Positions 53,766 to 62,335 of a stretch of DNA of 64,000 nt are shown here, one piece after another (position 1 is the stretch's first letter; every line of letters begins with the position of its first letter). Source of the DNA: UBA6244 sp965140775. Lineage in GTDB: Bacteria > Bacteroidota > Bacteroidia > Bacteroidales > F082. The notes under the pieces were generated by a model. The model was not told the origin of the DNA and ran no database searches. It saw nothing but the letters and a program-made list of their open reading frames with translations. The DNA is taken from positions 2,852,001 through 2,916,000 of the forward strand of contig OZ223471.1 in the NCBI GenBank assembly GCA_965140775.1, in the 5' to 3' direction. Position numbers and translations under genes: made by a program.

Positions 53766-55916
53766 TTAATATTTCACAATTTTTTGAGTCCATTGTTGGG
53801 AGCCGGAAACTACCTGTATAAAATAAATCCCGGGTGACAAGGAAGACATGTCAATCATCGAATTGGCTGAATTCAAGTCTTGGTTCATTACCCTCACGCC
53901 TCGGTAATCGTACACGTTCACGAAATTTTCCCCTGACAATCCGCTTATGTTGATTGTTAAGAATTCGGCCGTGGGGTTGGGATACATTTTCACGGAAGTG
54001 AATTGCTCATCAACACCCACGAAGGTAATATTGTAAGTGCTTGTTCCCGAAACGGTTCCATCATCGCCCACGGTCACTTCCAGATTGGGACCGATAATCA
54101 GCCAGATGCCATCAGGACTGCCATCGTCTTCAAATACACCCCACTCATAGGTTCCGGGAAGAATATCGAGGGTAACCGACCAATCGGCTCCATTTTGGAT
54201 CATGTCCACGGGCTCCCAATTGGTCATGGAGCCTTTAAATTTGATGTTGGTGTACAATCCGGTGGCATCGGTAACGGTGAAAGTAACGGGGTAAGTGGTG
54301 ATTTCATCGGCCACGGTAAGTACGCCACTCACGTTGTCCACACCATCCCAAAAACCACCTCCATTCACTGAATAGCCCCCATAAACAAAGTCCTGTGAAA
54401 GGTATTGAAAACGCGAAGCATAGTAATAGGTACCCGGCGCCACCATTTGAGATCCGAGATCAGCCATAAATTCATCGTTACTGCCCGAAGCACCAAAATA
54501 GTCTGCCGAAATCCAATTGGTCCATCCCGATGGATCGGTATTGTTGAGACTGTAACCAATCCATGCCTGCAGTCCCGGGGTAGGATCAGTCTGCCCGGTG
54601 ATATTTTCAATCCAAGCCTGACAAAATACGTTGAATTCCTGTTGTGGCTGAATGGTTCCCGACTCAGGGTATTGCAGGTTGGCCCAACCTATTTCGGGAT
54701 CGGGAGGTGTTCCGGTAATGGTCAGCACGCCGTTTACATTGATGACGCCATCCCAAAATCCACCGCCTGAAGCTGAATAGCCACCATATACCAAGGACTG
54801 ATCAAGGTATTGAAAACGAGAGGCGTAATAGTAAGTTCCTTCGTCGGAAAGTACTGCGCCCAGATCGGCAAGATATTCATCGTTGTTGCCCACATCACCA
54901 TGGTAATCCGCTATTATCCAATTGATCCAGTTGGCAGGATTAGTATTTTCGGTGCTATAACCCAGCCAGGCTTGTACACCGGCACCCTGTCCGGGCTCTT
55001 CAGTAATTCCTTCAATGTGCACTTGCGCATACACGTCGTAGGCATCTCCCGACATAATCACTCCCGATTCGGGGTATTGCAGGTTGGCCCAGTCGATAAC
55101 CGCAGGCACCACAACGCCCACCTGACATTGGTAGTTTTCGCCCTCGTTGTTGTTCAACTTGATGGTATAGAGGTCGTAATTTTCGGTGATGCCCGACACG
55201 GTGCTCGTCATGGCATAATAGCGAACGATGGTGCCATCGGGTTGACCCGGAATGGTAGCAGTACCGTTGACTCCCGTCATGCTGACTTCCACGACCTGGG
55301 AATCAACCCAATCGTTGGTGGTGTATCTTACATACACGATTTCCTCGGGAGAGGGCATATCAGATGTGACGACATCAATGTTGATGACTTCATCGGGCAA
55401 GGCCGTGCCTGGTTCCGAAACCGAGGTGATGTCGATGGGTTCGTTGGTTGTTTCCATGAAAATGGCCCGAGCATTGGCATAACCTGCATCCTCCCAAACC
55501 ATGATGTACCAAGCATTTACAAGTGTAATACTGTTATCCGTGGCTCCTTGATAGGCATATTCCTGAAGGTCGTTGATCACCACGGAAACACCGGCCCATT
55601 TATTGGCGAAGGGAGTGGCCTCGGGACCACTAGTAAACAGAAAGTCATAGCTACCCTCTTGCAGATCGCCGCCGGTGGCAGCTACCTGAAAAACAGTTTG
55701 CCAGCGGGGAGTTCCCACATCTATTTTAACCACACGACCATCCACCACCTGGGTACTGCTGGCAAAAGCCAGGTTGTTGGTTGGAGGGTTGGTCCATGCA
55801 TTCCACGTTCCGGGCATATTGAGCCCTTCGGGAGCATAAATTTGCGCTTCACTAACCAGAAACAAGCAAGTTAATGAGAAAAGCAACAGATTTTTTAAGG
55901 ATAGAAATTTGTTCAT
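53766..55916 (-). CDS. Amylase-associated secreted protein with repeated modules and T9SS sorting domain
   Basis: A 716-residue protein with a signal peptide (1-24) and an N-terminal module (IYAPEGLNMPGTWNAWTNPP, ~25-150) that closely parallels the amylase encoded next. It is followed by an Ig-like module with VRYTTNDW and GTATIPG strands, also mirrored in the amylase. Two ~130-residue repeats follow (IDWANLQYPESGVI at ~274 and IGWANLQYPESGTI at ~409, each ending YYYASRFQYL and GGFWDGV). A SusE/CBM20-like module is at ~545-635 (FKGSMTNWEPVDMIQ), then the T9SS domain (MYPNPTAEFLTIN). No catalytic site: probably an alpha-glucan-binding surface protein. Confidence 0.82.
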   Translation of the reverse strand: MNKFLSLKNLLLFSLTCLFLVSEAQIYAPEGLNMPGTWNAWTNPPTNNLAFASSTQVVDGRVVKIDVGTPRWQTVFQVAATGGDLQEGSYDFLFTSGPEATPFANKWAGVSVVINDLQEYAYQGATDNSITLVNAWYIMVWEDAGYANARAIFMETTNEPIDITSVSEPGTALPDEVINIDVVTSDMPSPEEIVYVRYTTNDWVDSQVVEVSMTGVNGTATIPGQPDGTIVRYYAMTSTVSGITENYDLYTIKLNNNEGENYQCQVGVVVPAVIDWANLQYPESGVIMSGDAYDVYAQVHIEGITEEPGQGAGVQAWLGYSTENTNPANWINWIIADYHGDVGNNDEYLADLGAVLSDEGTYYYASRFQYLDQSLVYGGYSASGGGFWDGVINVNGVLTITGTPPDPEIGWANLQYPESGTIQPQQEFNVFCQAWIENITGQTDPTPGLQAWIGYSLNNTDPSGWTNWISADYFGASGSNDEFMADLGSQMVAPGTYYYASRFQYLSQDFVYGGYSVNGGGFWDGVDNVSGVLTVADEITTYPVTFTVTDATGLYTNIKFKGSMTNWEPVDMIQNGADWSVTLDILPGTYEWGVFEDDGSPDGIWLIIGPNLEVTVGDDGTVSGTSTYNITFVGVDEQFTSVKMYPNPTAEFLTINISGLSGENFVNVYDYRGVRVMNQDLNSANSMIDMSSLSPGIYFIQVVSGSQQWTQKIVKY

Positions 55917-56411
55917 AATAAATCATTTAACAAAATAAATCCGGAACAAGCAGGATGACTGCCATGAGGTATTACATACATTTCGGACGACATGAATTCC
56001 AAATCTTCAGCAACCTGAAGGTGGTCGATTAAATCAGAAATTTTTTGAATCCATGCCTTTCCTTTACTTTGGGCTAGAAAGTACATATTCTTCAGTTAAC
56101 GCGTGAGCATTAGTTGGAGGTAAAAATAAAAATTATATGTAATTAATAAACATGTTATTAGAAAAACATATGCGATAAAGCACATTTTTTCACCCAAGAG
56201 CAGGCAAAAACCGGAAAAAAGTGAATTTCAAACGATTGCGGGAAAGCAGGAAAAGGTGAAAGGGAGAAAGTGAGATGTAGCCAAAATAGCCTGTAGGGCT
56301 TCAATATCAATTGTATGACAAACCAACCAATTCGTTGGTTCGAAGGACATGCAGAGGAACTTGGGATGGAGTGGATTCAAAAAAAAAAACCAGCCAAGCT
56401 CCCCTACCCCA
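55917..56411. other. Intergenic region, no clear gene
   Basis: About 495 bp. No ORF has protein-like character. It contains an AACCAA-TTCG-TTGGTT hairpin at 56325-56340 and an 11-nt A-tract at 56379-56389 just past the DUF1573 stop (a T-tract on the coding strand, without a strong stem before it). No -7 box for the gene at 55916 was recognised. Confidence 0.5.
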
Positions 56412-57245
56412 TCAAAAGTACCCGGGTCCTTCCTTACAAAAACCGGGACTTTTGGCTGAGGGGGCTCCGGTTCGTACAGTTCCGTGCGCTCCGAGCGTAA
56501 TGACAGGGGTGACCGGATCATTGGTGTAAAGCATCACCCAACGGTGTTGCACGCCCACACAACCTCTGGTAGCAAGGCGCACACGTACCATCCCCTGCTC
56601 ACCGGGAAGGATTATATCAGGAACAGGACTTACCAATTTGCATCCCGGGCTTACCTCTACCCTATCTACCACCACCGGCATGCCGCCCATGTTGGTGTAG
56701 AGGTACGAATAATATATCTTTTTACCACGGTACAAATGCCCGAAATCGAAATTGTAATGCTCGAAAATCAATCGGGGAATGGTATCGTAGTTGGCCTCAA
56801 CGGCAGGTCCTTGCTCGTTTTCAACAATGTTGGTGAGCAAGTATAAAAATTTGTACCTGGCTTCCTTGTCATTGGTTTCCAGCGATACCTCAGCCCGAAA
56901 GGATCCCAGGGGCAACTCATTGACGATATCCAACGAAACTTCGATAAAACCGGCCGTATTGGGAAGCAAAATGGGGGGGTTGGCTCTAATAGTTACAAAT
57001 TTTCCCGTACGTCCATCCTCGATGGTCATGGGCTCGGTTCCAAAATTATGCACCTGAATGGTAAAGGGAGATACCACACCACGCGGAATGTCAGGAATAA
57101 TCAATTCAAGGCTGTCGCTGCCAAAGCCCAAATTTCCCACATGATACCCATATTGCTTGTACACGGTGCTGTCCACACCCTGCCCCATGACAAAATGCCC
57201 CGCCAACATCAATACCAGAAATAGGGTTCCCTTCAGTTGTTTCAT
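56412..57245 (-). CDS. DUF1573 domain-containing exported protein
   Basis: A 277-residue protein with a signal peptide (1-21, HFVMGQ) and two Ig-like beta modules typical of DUF1573: VGNLGFGSDSLELIIPDIPR with TIQVHNFGTEPMTIEDGR, and YDTIPRLIFEHYNFDFGHLY with GVQHRWVMLYTNDPVTPVIT. Family function is unknown; members are periplasmic and frequent in Bacteroidota. The last ~20 residues (from TGAPSAKSPGFC onward) extend past the usual family end. Its start overlaps the stop of the Mur ligase gene by 4 bp, so the two are translationally coupled. Confidence 0.83.
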   Translation of the reverse strand: MKQLKGTLFLVLMLAGHFVMGQGVDSTVYKQYGYHVGNLGFGSDSLELIIPDIPRGVVSPFTIQVHNFGTEPMTIEDGRTGKFVTIRANPPILLPNTAGFIEVSLDIVNELPLGSFRAEVSLETNDKEARYKFLYLLTNIVENEQGPAVEANYDTIPRLIFEHYNFDFGHLYRGKKIYYSYLYTNMGGMPVVVDRVEVSPGCKLVSPVPDIILPGEQGMVRVRLATRGCVGVQHRWVMLYTNDPVTPVITLGAHGTVRTGAPSAKSPGFCKEGPGYF

Positions 57246-58597
57246 CGCGTGAGTTCTTTGGCCAATTGGGTATGATTTACACCATCAAAATTTCCTGAAC
57301 TCATCATCAATACCACACAATTATTGTCCACTTGTCCTTTCAACCACTCCATCATCGCCTTCGAATCGCTGAACACTTCCAGACCAGGACTGTCAAAGGC
57401 CTGTTGTACCTGTTCCTTTTCCAGCATGGGCAATCTTTTCAGCTCCAGCGCATGGGGATTGAAATACACACAAGCGGCATCAGCAGAACCCAGGGCGTGT
57501 TGATAGCCTGAGAGAAAATCCTGATTCAAACTACTGTAGGTATGCAATTCAAAACAAGCAACCATCTTACGGTCAGGATATTGTTTCCTTACAGCCGACA
57601 CAGTGGCTTTCACTTTGGAAGGCGCGTGGGCAAAATCGCGGAAATACACCAAAGATTTTGTTTCGATCACCTTTTCCAAACGATTGGCGGCACCCTCAAA
57701 ACTACCGATGGCTGCATAAAAATCTGCATCCTTAATTCCCATTTCTCGACACACCCATAAGGCTCCCATTAAGTTCTGTAGGTTATGGCGACCAAACAAC
57801 CCAATGGGCACCTCCCCTTCGGGTGTAATTAACAGGGTAACGCCCTCCGCCACACGATGGGGATGAACGTCGTATCCCTGAGTCCGAAGTTGGGGAAATT
57901 TATTTACCAAATCAACAAGATAGGGATCCTCCCGGTTGTATATCAACACGCCACCGGGTTGAATTTTCCCCACAAAGATTTCAAATTGTTTGAGATAGTT
58001 TTCAAAGGTGGGAAAAACATTCATGTGGTCCCAGGCAATGCCCGTAAGCAACGCGATATGAGGCTGATACCAATGAAATTTAGGACGCAAATCGATGGGT
58101 GAGCTAAGGTATTCGTCGCCTTCGAAAATCATGACCGGGGCATTGTTGGTCAACCTTACCATCACATCAAAATTCTTGATTTTTGATCCCACCAGGTAGT
58201 CGAAGTCAGCATTTTTCCACTTGAGTACATGCATGACCATGGAGGTGATGGTGGTTTTTCCATGGCTTCCACCAATCACCACCCGTTGCTTATGGGCGGC
58301 ATGTTGGGCCAAAAATTCGGGATAAGACATCACGTGGATACCAGCCCTTTGTGCCTCGAGCAATTCAGGATTGTCGGCCTTGGCATGCATACCTAAAATA
58401 ATGGCATCCAACTCCTTGGTAATCTTTTCCGGAAACCAACCCATTTGGTCGGGAAGTAAGCCAAAACCAAGAAGTCGTCCTCTGGAAGGCTCAAATATTT
58501 CGTCATCCGATCCACTTACTATATGACCAGTTTGTTGCAGTGCGATGGCCAGGTTGTGCATGGCACTTCCACCTATAGCAATAAAATGTATTCTCAT
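57242..58597 (-). CDS. mpl: Mur ligase, Mpl type (UDP-N-acetylmuramate:tripeptide ligase-like)
   Basis: A 451-residue protein. It starts MRIHFIAIGGSAMHNLAIAL, aligning with the N-terminus of Mpl; an ATG 12 nt upstream is an alternative start. The ATP site GGSHGKTTITSMVMH (~109-123) is followed by MIFEGDEYLSSPIDLRPKFH, which includes the Mpl-like EGDEY segment, and IALLTGIAWDHMNVFPT. A FAHAPSKVKATV motif follows. Mpl joins recycled L-Ala-D-Glu-mDAP tripeptide to UDP-MurNAc in peptidoglycan recycling. Its downstream gene encodes a DUF1573 protein. Confidence 0.92.
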   Translation of the reverse strand: MRIHFIAIGGSAMHNLAIALQQTGHIVSGSDDEIFEPSRGRLLGFGLLPDQMGWFPEKITKELDAIILGMHAKADNPELLEAQRAGIHVMSYPEFLAQHAAHKQRVVIGGSHGKTTITSMVMHVLKWKNADFDYLVGSKIKNFDVMVRLTNNAPVMIFEGDEYLSSPIDLRPKFHWYQPHIALLTGIAWDHMNVFPTFENYLKQFEIFVGKIQPGGVLIYNREDPYLVDLVNKFPQLRTQGYDVHPHRVAEGVTLLITPEGEVPIGLFGRHNLQNLMGALWVCREMGIKDADFYAAIGSFEGAANRLEKVIETKSLVYFRDFAHAPSKVKATVSAVRKQYPDRKMVACFELHTYSSLNQDFLSGYQHALGSADAACVYFNPHALELKRLPMLEKEQVQQAFDSPGLEVFSDSKAMMEWLKGQVDNNCVVLMMSSGNFDGVNHTQLAKELTR

Positions 58598-58766
58598 GCT
58601 TTCATTCATTATCTCATCTTAAATCCGATACACCTGTCAATAAGGACGTAAAAGTACCAGAAAATTTATATTTCGCCACCATTTATCAACCGCGGAAGCC
58701 CTATTTAAAAAGATTACAAGCATTTTCCTTAAAATTGTCCTGAAAATAGGTGAAATATATCCAATT

Positions 58767-59651
58767 ATGGCTACATTTACACACACAAGAAACATAATAC
58801 CTATGATTCGACAATCTACCATTCTGTTCGATAAAATTCGCAATGGCTGGGAAAAACCGGGGTTCATTCGCATGTTATCCATGTTACTGATTCTGGTATA
58901 TGTGGCCACTTTGGCTTTGATATTCCTCCACTCCAATGGCTATTTTCAAATTACTTTGGTGGCCATTCCATCAAATTATTTCAAGGCCATCGAACTGGTA
59001 TTCACCTTATTGCTTTTTTTCGAGGTGATCAACCTGGTGTTTTCGCTGGAGAAAAGCATCTCCAACTCCATGGTGGTACAGCTCGAAATCCTGTCGCTCA
59101 TCTTACTTCGAAGTGCGTTTAAGGTTTTCGGCGAACTACCCGACAACTTCCTTTGGGAAGAGCTTATGCAACAAGCCATCAACCTGTTTGCCGACTCGTT
59201 TGGCTCCCTGCTCATTTTCGTGGGCATTATCTTAATGAAAAAATGGGAAAAGCCACTACCCATTTGTCAGTCGCAGGACAACCTGACCCGTTTTATTGAT
59301 GTGAAAAAGATGCTGGCATTGCTGATGCTGATTGTTTTTACCGGACTCATTTTGGCAGACATTTACTATTTCTTTGCCCAAAAAGAGACTTTTAATTTCT
59401 TTCATATTTTTTACACCATATTGATATTCACCGACATTCTCATCGTGCTCATTTCGCTTCGTTATGGAAATTCGTACCTGTTGTTGTTTCGAAATTCCGG
59501 ATATGCGCTGGCCACCGTTATCATCCGACTTGCCCTGAGTGCGCCCTCACCCCTTAATGCGGTTTTGGGAATTACGGCCATGCTTTTCATTTTATCCATC
59601 GTACTTGTTTACAACAAATTAGGGAGATCGTACAAACCCGAGACTAACTAA
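58767..59651 (+). CDS. Predicted multi-pass inner-membrane protein, unknown function
   Basis: A 294-residue protein with about seven hydrophobic segments (for example MLLILVYVATLALIFLH, LVFTLLLFFEVINLVFSL, LLIFVGIILMK, MLALLMLIVFTGLILADIYY, ILIFTDILIVLISLRYG, TAMLFILSIVLVYNKLG). Soluble loops are short. I do not recognise a family. A second in-frame ATG at 58803 (MIRQSTILFDK) is an equally possible start. It is transcribed divergently from the Mur ligase and precedes a universal stress protein by 87 bp. Confidence 0.65.
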   Translation: MATFTHTRNIIPMIRQSTILFDKIRNGWEKPGFIRMLSMLLILVYVATLALIFLHSNGYFQITLVAIPSNYFKAIELVFTLLLFFEVINLVFSLEKSISNSMVVQLEILSLILLRSAFKVFGELPDNFLWEELMQQAINLFADSFGSLLIFVGIILMKKWEKPLPICQSQDNLTRFIDVKKMLALLMLIVFTGLILADIYYFFAQKETFNFFHIFYTILIFTDILIVLISLRYGNSYLLLFRNSGYALATVIIRLALSAPSPLNAVLGITAMLFILSIVLVYNKLGRSYKPETN

Positions 59652-59668
59652 AAAAATAATTGTTATAC

Positions 59669-59682
59669 TTTAGTACACTAAA
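59669..59682. promoter_or_regulatory. Palindrome upstream of the universal stress gene
   Basis: TTTAGTACACTAAA: 6-bp arms separated by 2 bp, 57 bp before the universal stress ATG and overlapping a -7-like TATACTTTAG. Could be an operator; no matching regulator is encoded next to it. Confidence 0.4.
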
Positions 59683-59738
59683 ATTTCGGGACAACCAAAC
59701 TAAAAATCACTAATTTTAACCTTTAAAAAAACGACACC

Positions 59739-60608
59739 ATGAAAACCATTTTAATCCCCGTTGATTTTTCAGACAACTCACTGATTACCTGTCAATATGC
59801 CCTGAGAATGGTCAATCCAACCGTTCCCACTACCCTGCACCTGCTACACATATATCCCGATCAACTAATGATTCCCGATAGCAGTTTTCCATCGGGCATC
59901 GACAGCGACGCATTTATGAATGTGCAATTTATCGAAGAACTACGCCACCACTCAGAGGAGAGCATGAAAGAGCTGCTGAAAAAGCTTGAGCACCTGATTG
60001 CCGAAAAAAAGATAGACAACCTGATCGTTACCCATAAAATTTCCGGAGGTGATCCCGAATGGGAAATCAGAAACCAATGCGAGGTGATGATGCCTGAATT
60101 TATCATTATGGGAACCCACGGCACAGGAAAAAAAGGCTTTCTGGAAGGTATCATGGCCGAAAAAATCATGGACCATGCCAACGTTCCGGTTATTGCCGTA
60201 CCCGCCAACACACAAAAATGTACCATTCAACGAATTATGTATGCCAGCAATGGCAGCGACAAGGATTTTGGTAAAATAAAATTGCTGCAAAGTTTGTTTA
60301 AACCCAACGACGTAGAGATTTTTGTGGTGCATTTCGCCCTTAAAAACGACAAAGAAAGCGGGCAATCCTTTATGAACGATCTCAAGGAAGCGTTCACCAT
60401 GGAACAATCCTCTTCGACTTTACATTTTGTAACCGTAGAAGCCTCCGACAAGCAAAACGATTTGGAGGTTTTTGTAAAGGAAAACAACATCGACACCATC
60501 GCGTTTATTTCGCATAAAACCAACATTTTCAAGTCGTTATTTAGCAACGACATCACCAAAAAAGATTTTTTCAAACTGGGATTACCCATGCTGGCCATGC
60601 ATGAATAG
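59739..60608 (+). CDS. Universal stress protein with two UspA-like domains
   Basis: A 289-residue protein. The N-terminal UspA domain (1-~150) opens with TILIPVDFSDNS and contains the ATP-binding loop FIIMGTHGTGKKGFLEGIMA, close to the G-2x-G-9x-G consensus, and VIAVPA. The second domain (~155-289, beginning RIMYASNGSDKDFGK) has diverged and lacks the nucleotide loop. Such proteins are cytoplasmic and bind ATP or other ligands under stress; the exact role is not known. Confidence 0.9.
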   Translation: MKTILIPVDFSDNSLITCQYALRMVNPTVPTTLHLLHIYPDQLMIPDSSFPSGIDSDAFMNVQFIEELRHHSEESMKELLKKLEHLIAEKKIDNLIVTHKISGGDPEWEIRNQCEVMMPEFIIMGTHGTGKKGFLEGIMAEKIMDHANVPVIAVPANTQKCTIQRIMYASNGSDKDFGKIKLLQSLFKPNDVEIFVVHFALKNDKESGQSFMNDLKEAFTMEQSSSTLHFVTVEASDKQNDLEVFVKENNIDTIAFISHKTNIFKSLFSNDITKKDFFKLGLPMLAMHE

Positions 60609-60620
60609 AAGATATCTTTC

Positions 60621-61820
60621 CTATTTTTCAGGAAGCGATTTGCGATAAAATGTGATGAGCCGTTGACCAACGGCATCAGGTGAATAAACATCATGGGCTT
60701 GTTTTTTAATGTGTTCGCCATCGAAACTAAGTTCTCCATTCAGGAAACGTTCCATCATGACCACCCACTCGGTTTCATTTTCCGGCTCCAATAAAATACC
60801 GTTGTCGGGACGGATGATTTCGGAAATGCCGCCAACATTGGTAGCCATTACAGGGATTCCAAGTACAAAGCTTTCGATAATAACCACCGGCAGGTTTTCG
60901 TAATGACTGGTCACCAACATCATATCGGCTTCACTCATCTGCAAGGCCAATTGTTCGCCCGTGAGCAGTCCTGTAAACTCAATTTGTTCTTGGGGAATGC
61001 ACAACTCAAGAGCATATTCACGCATACGTTTCCAGTCCTGGCCCTCCCCAACCAAGACCAGTTTGAAATCGCTGCGCTTTTGCGCAAGCTGGGAAATTGT
61101 ACGAAGCAATCCACTGATATTCTTCGACTTATCCTCAAAACAACTAACATGCAGAAATGATTTTTGCTGCTTGGTGATTTTTTGTTTTGGATAGGTCTTA
61201 AAAAACACCGAATCCACCACATTGGGCATCACCTCGTAGGGTGCGCCCAACAACTGACGATCGTTTTGCATGGCTTGTGCCAGGTTTTCGGTTACGGTGG
61301 TCAGCCCCGTAGCGTTTCGTACCACTTTTCGAGTAAGCCATTTTCTCCACCAGCCCACGTAATGACCTGTGGGAAGGTAGCGCGACCAATGTTCGCTCAC
61401 CACAAAAGGAATTTGGTGCCTCCATTTGTAATACAATCCGATTAGGCCCAAACGTGTGAGAATATGAATGTGATGCAAGTCGGGCTCACCCAGGATGGAG
61501 CACAGTTTTTTGCGACCTTTAAACTGGGCTTGATAAAAAGCCAACAAAGTAAACAACCGGCGCAATGGCCGAATACTACACTTTGAAGGAGGAAAATAAA
61601 CTCGCACGGTATGTACTCCGTTTTCGAATACATAATCCATTTCTTGGCGTAAAATGGGTTGATTTTCATTGGCCAGATGGGCATACACCACCCCGATGCG
61701 GGCATAAAGGGCAGCAGCTTCGGCATGTCGGCGGATGAAAAGTCCGTACATGGGATCGAACCGATGGGGATACCAACGAGCAAAAAAGAAAACCGTCATT
61801 TGATTTTTTTGGTCAGCCAT
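60621..61820 (-). CDS. Glycosyltransferase family 4
   Basis: A 399-residue GT-B enzyme with N- and C-terminal Rossmann-like halves. The N-terminal side has FARWYPHRFDPMYGLFIRRH and HHIHILTRLGLIGLYYKWR; the C-terminal side has FLHVSCFEDKSKNISGLLRT, FKLVLVGEGQDWKRM and the nucleotide-sugar region VVIIESFVLGIPVMATNVGG with EX7E-like spacing. It transfers a sugar from a nucleotide donor, probably to a surface glycan. It is the last gene of an operon with PnuC and a NadR-like kinase (5-bp gap), with no obvious functional link. An internal Met (residue 8, MTVFFFARWYP) may be the true start. Confidence 0.9.
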   Translation of the reverse strand: MADQKNQMTVFFFARWYPHRFDPMYGLFIRRHAEAAALYARIGVVYAHLANENQPILRQEMDYVFENGVHTVRVYFPPSKCSIRPLRRLFTLLAFYQAQFKGRKKLCSILGEPDLHHIHILTRLGLIGLYYKWRHQIPFVVSEHWSRYLPTGHYVGWWRKWLTRKVVRNATGLTTVTENLAQAMQNDRQLLGAPYEVMPNVVDSVFFKTYPKQKITKQQKSFLHVSCFEDKSKNISGLLRTISQLAQKRSDFKLVLVGEGQDWKRMREYALELCIPQEQIEFTGLLTGEQLALQMSEADMMLVTSHYENLPVVIIESFVLGIPVMATNVGGISEIIRPDNGILLEPENETEWVVMMERFLNGELSFDGEHIKKQAHDVYSPDAVGQRLITFYRKSLPEK

Positions 61821-61825
61821 CCGTT

Positions 61826-62335
61826 CTATAATTGTTTTACAAAGCTAATCGCTTTTTCCATTCGATTTGAACCCAAACCATCCACCACCACGTATTTAGC
61901 ACCAATTTCCTCCAATGCTTCCTGATACAACACAAACAATTCCAGTCGATTATCCGGATTCTCCCGCAAGGCATCAGGCTGCCACTCCAAATCAGGATAA
62001 CAAAGCAGATACAAGTCGTAACGATGTTGGCGAAACATGCGATCGATCCACTCGGGACATGTTCCAAAAACCACCTCACACCATACTTTTATCACCGTAA
62101 AATCTGTGTCACAAAACAAAATCTTTTGGGCTTCTGCGGCCATCTTCTGTTCGGCTGCCCATTGTCCTTTTGCCATGATTTCCACATCCTGCAGCGAATA
62201 TCCGGGACCATTTTCCAACAAATAATCACGGGCAAATTCGGGCACCCAAGGCGCATTGAAAACCCCGGCCAAATGCCTGGCCATCTCCGTTTTGCCGGTG
62301 GATTCAGGGCCTGTTATGGCGATACGTTTAACCAT
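61826..62335 (-). CDS. NadR-type ATPase/kinase (ribosylnicotinamide-kinase-like)
   Basis: A 169-residue P-loop protein with GPESTGKTE at residues 8-16, then PEFARDYLLENGPGYSLQDV, CDTDFTVIKVWCEVVF and YDLYLLCYPDLEWQPDALRE. These are the features of the AAA_28/NadR C-terminal domain, which phosphorylates nicotinamide riboside in NAD salvage. The adenylyltransferase domain of full NadR is absent, so NMN adenylation would need another enzyme. It overlaps the pnuC stop by 8 bp and should act on what PnuC imports. Confidence 0.87.
   Translation of the reverse strand: MVKRIAITGPESTGKTEMARHLAGVFNAPWVPEFARDYLLENGPGYSLQDVEIMAKGQWAAEQKMAAEAQKILFCDTDFTVIKVWCEVVFGTCPEWIDRMFRQHRYDLYLLCYPDLEWQPDALRENPDNRLELFVLYQEALEEIGAKYVVVDGLGSNRMEKAISFVKQL

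Noticed and set aside
56325..56340. AACCAA-TTCG-TTGGTT hairpin as a terminator
   Set aside because: Good tetraloop hairpin but no T-run on either side and it lies more than 70 bp past the nearest stop codon.
56315..56500. Plus-strand 61-residue frame overlapping the DUF1573 3' end
   Set aside because: It crosses the A11 tract and the inverted repeat, has no promoter and overlaps the supported minus-strand gene.
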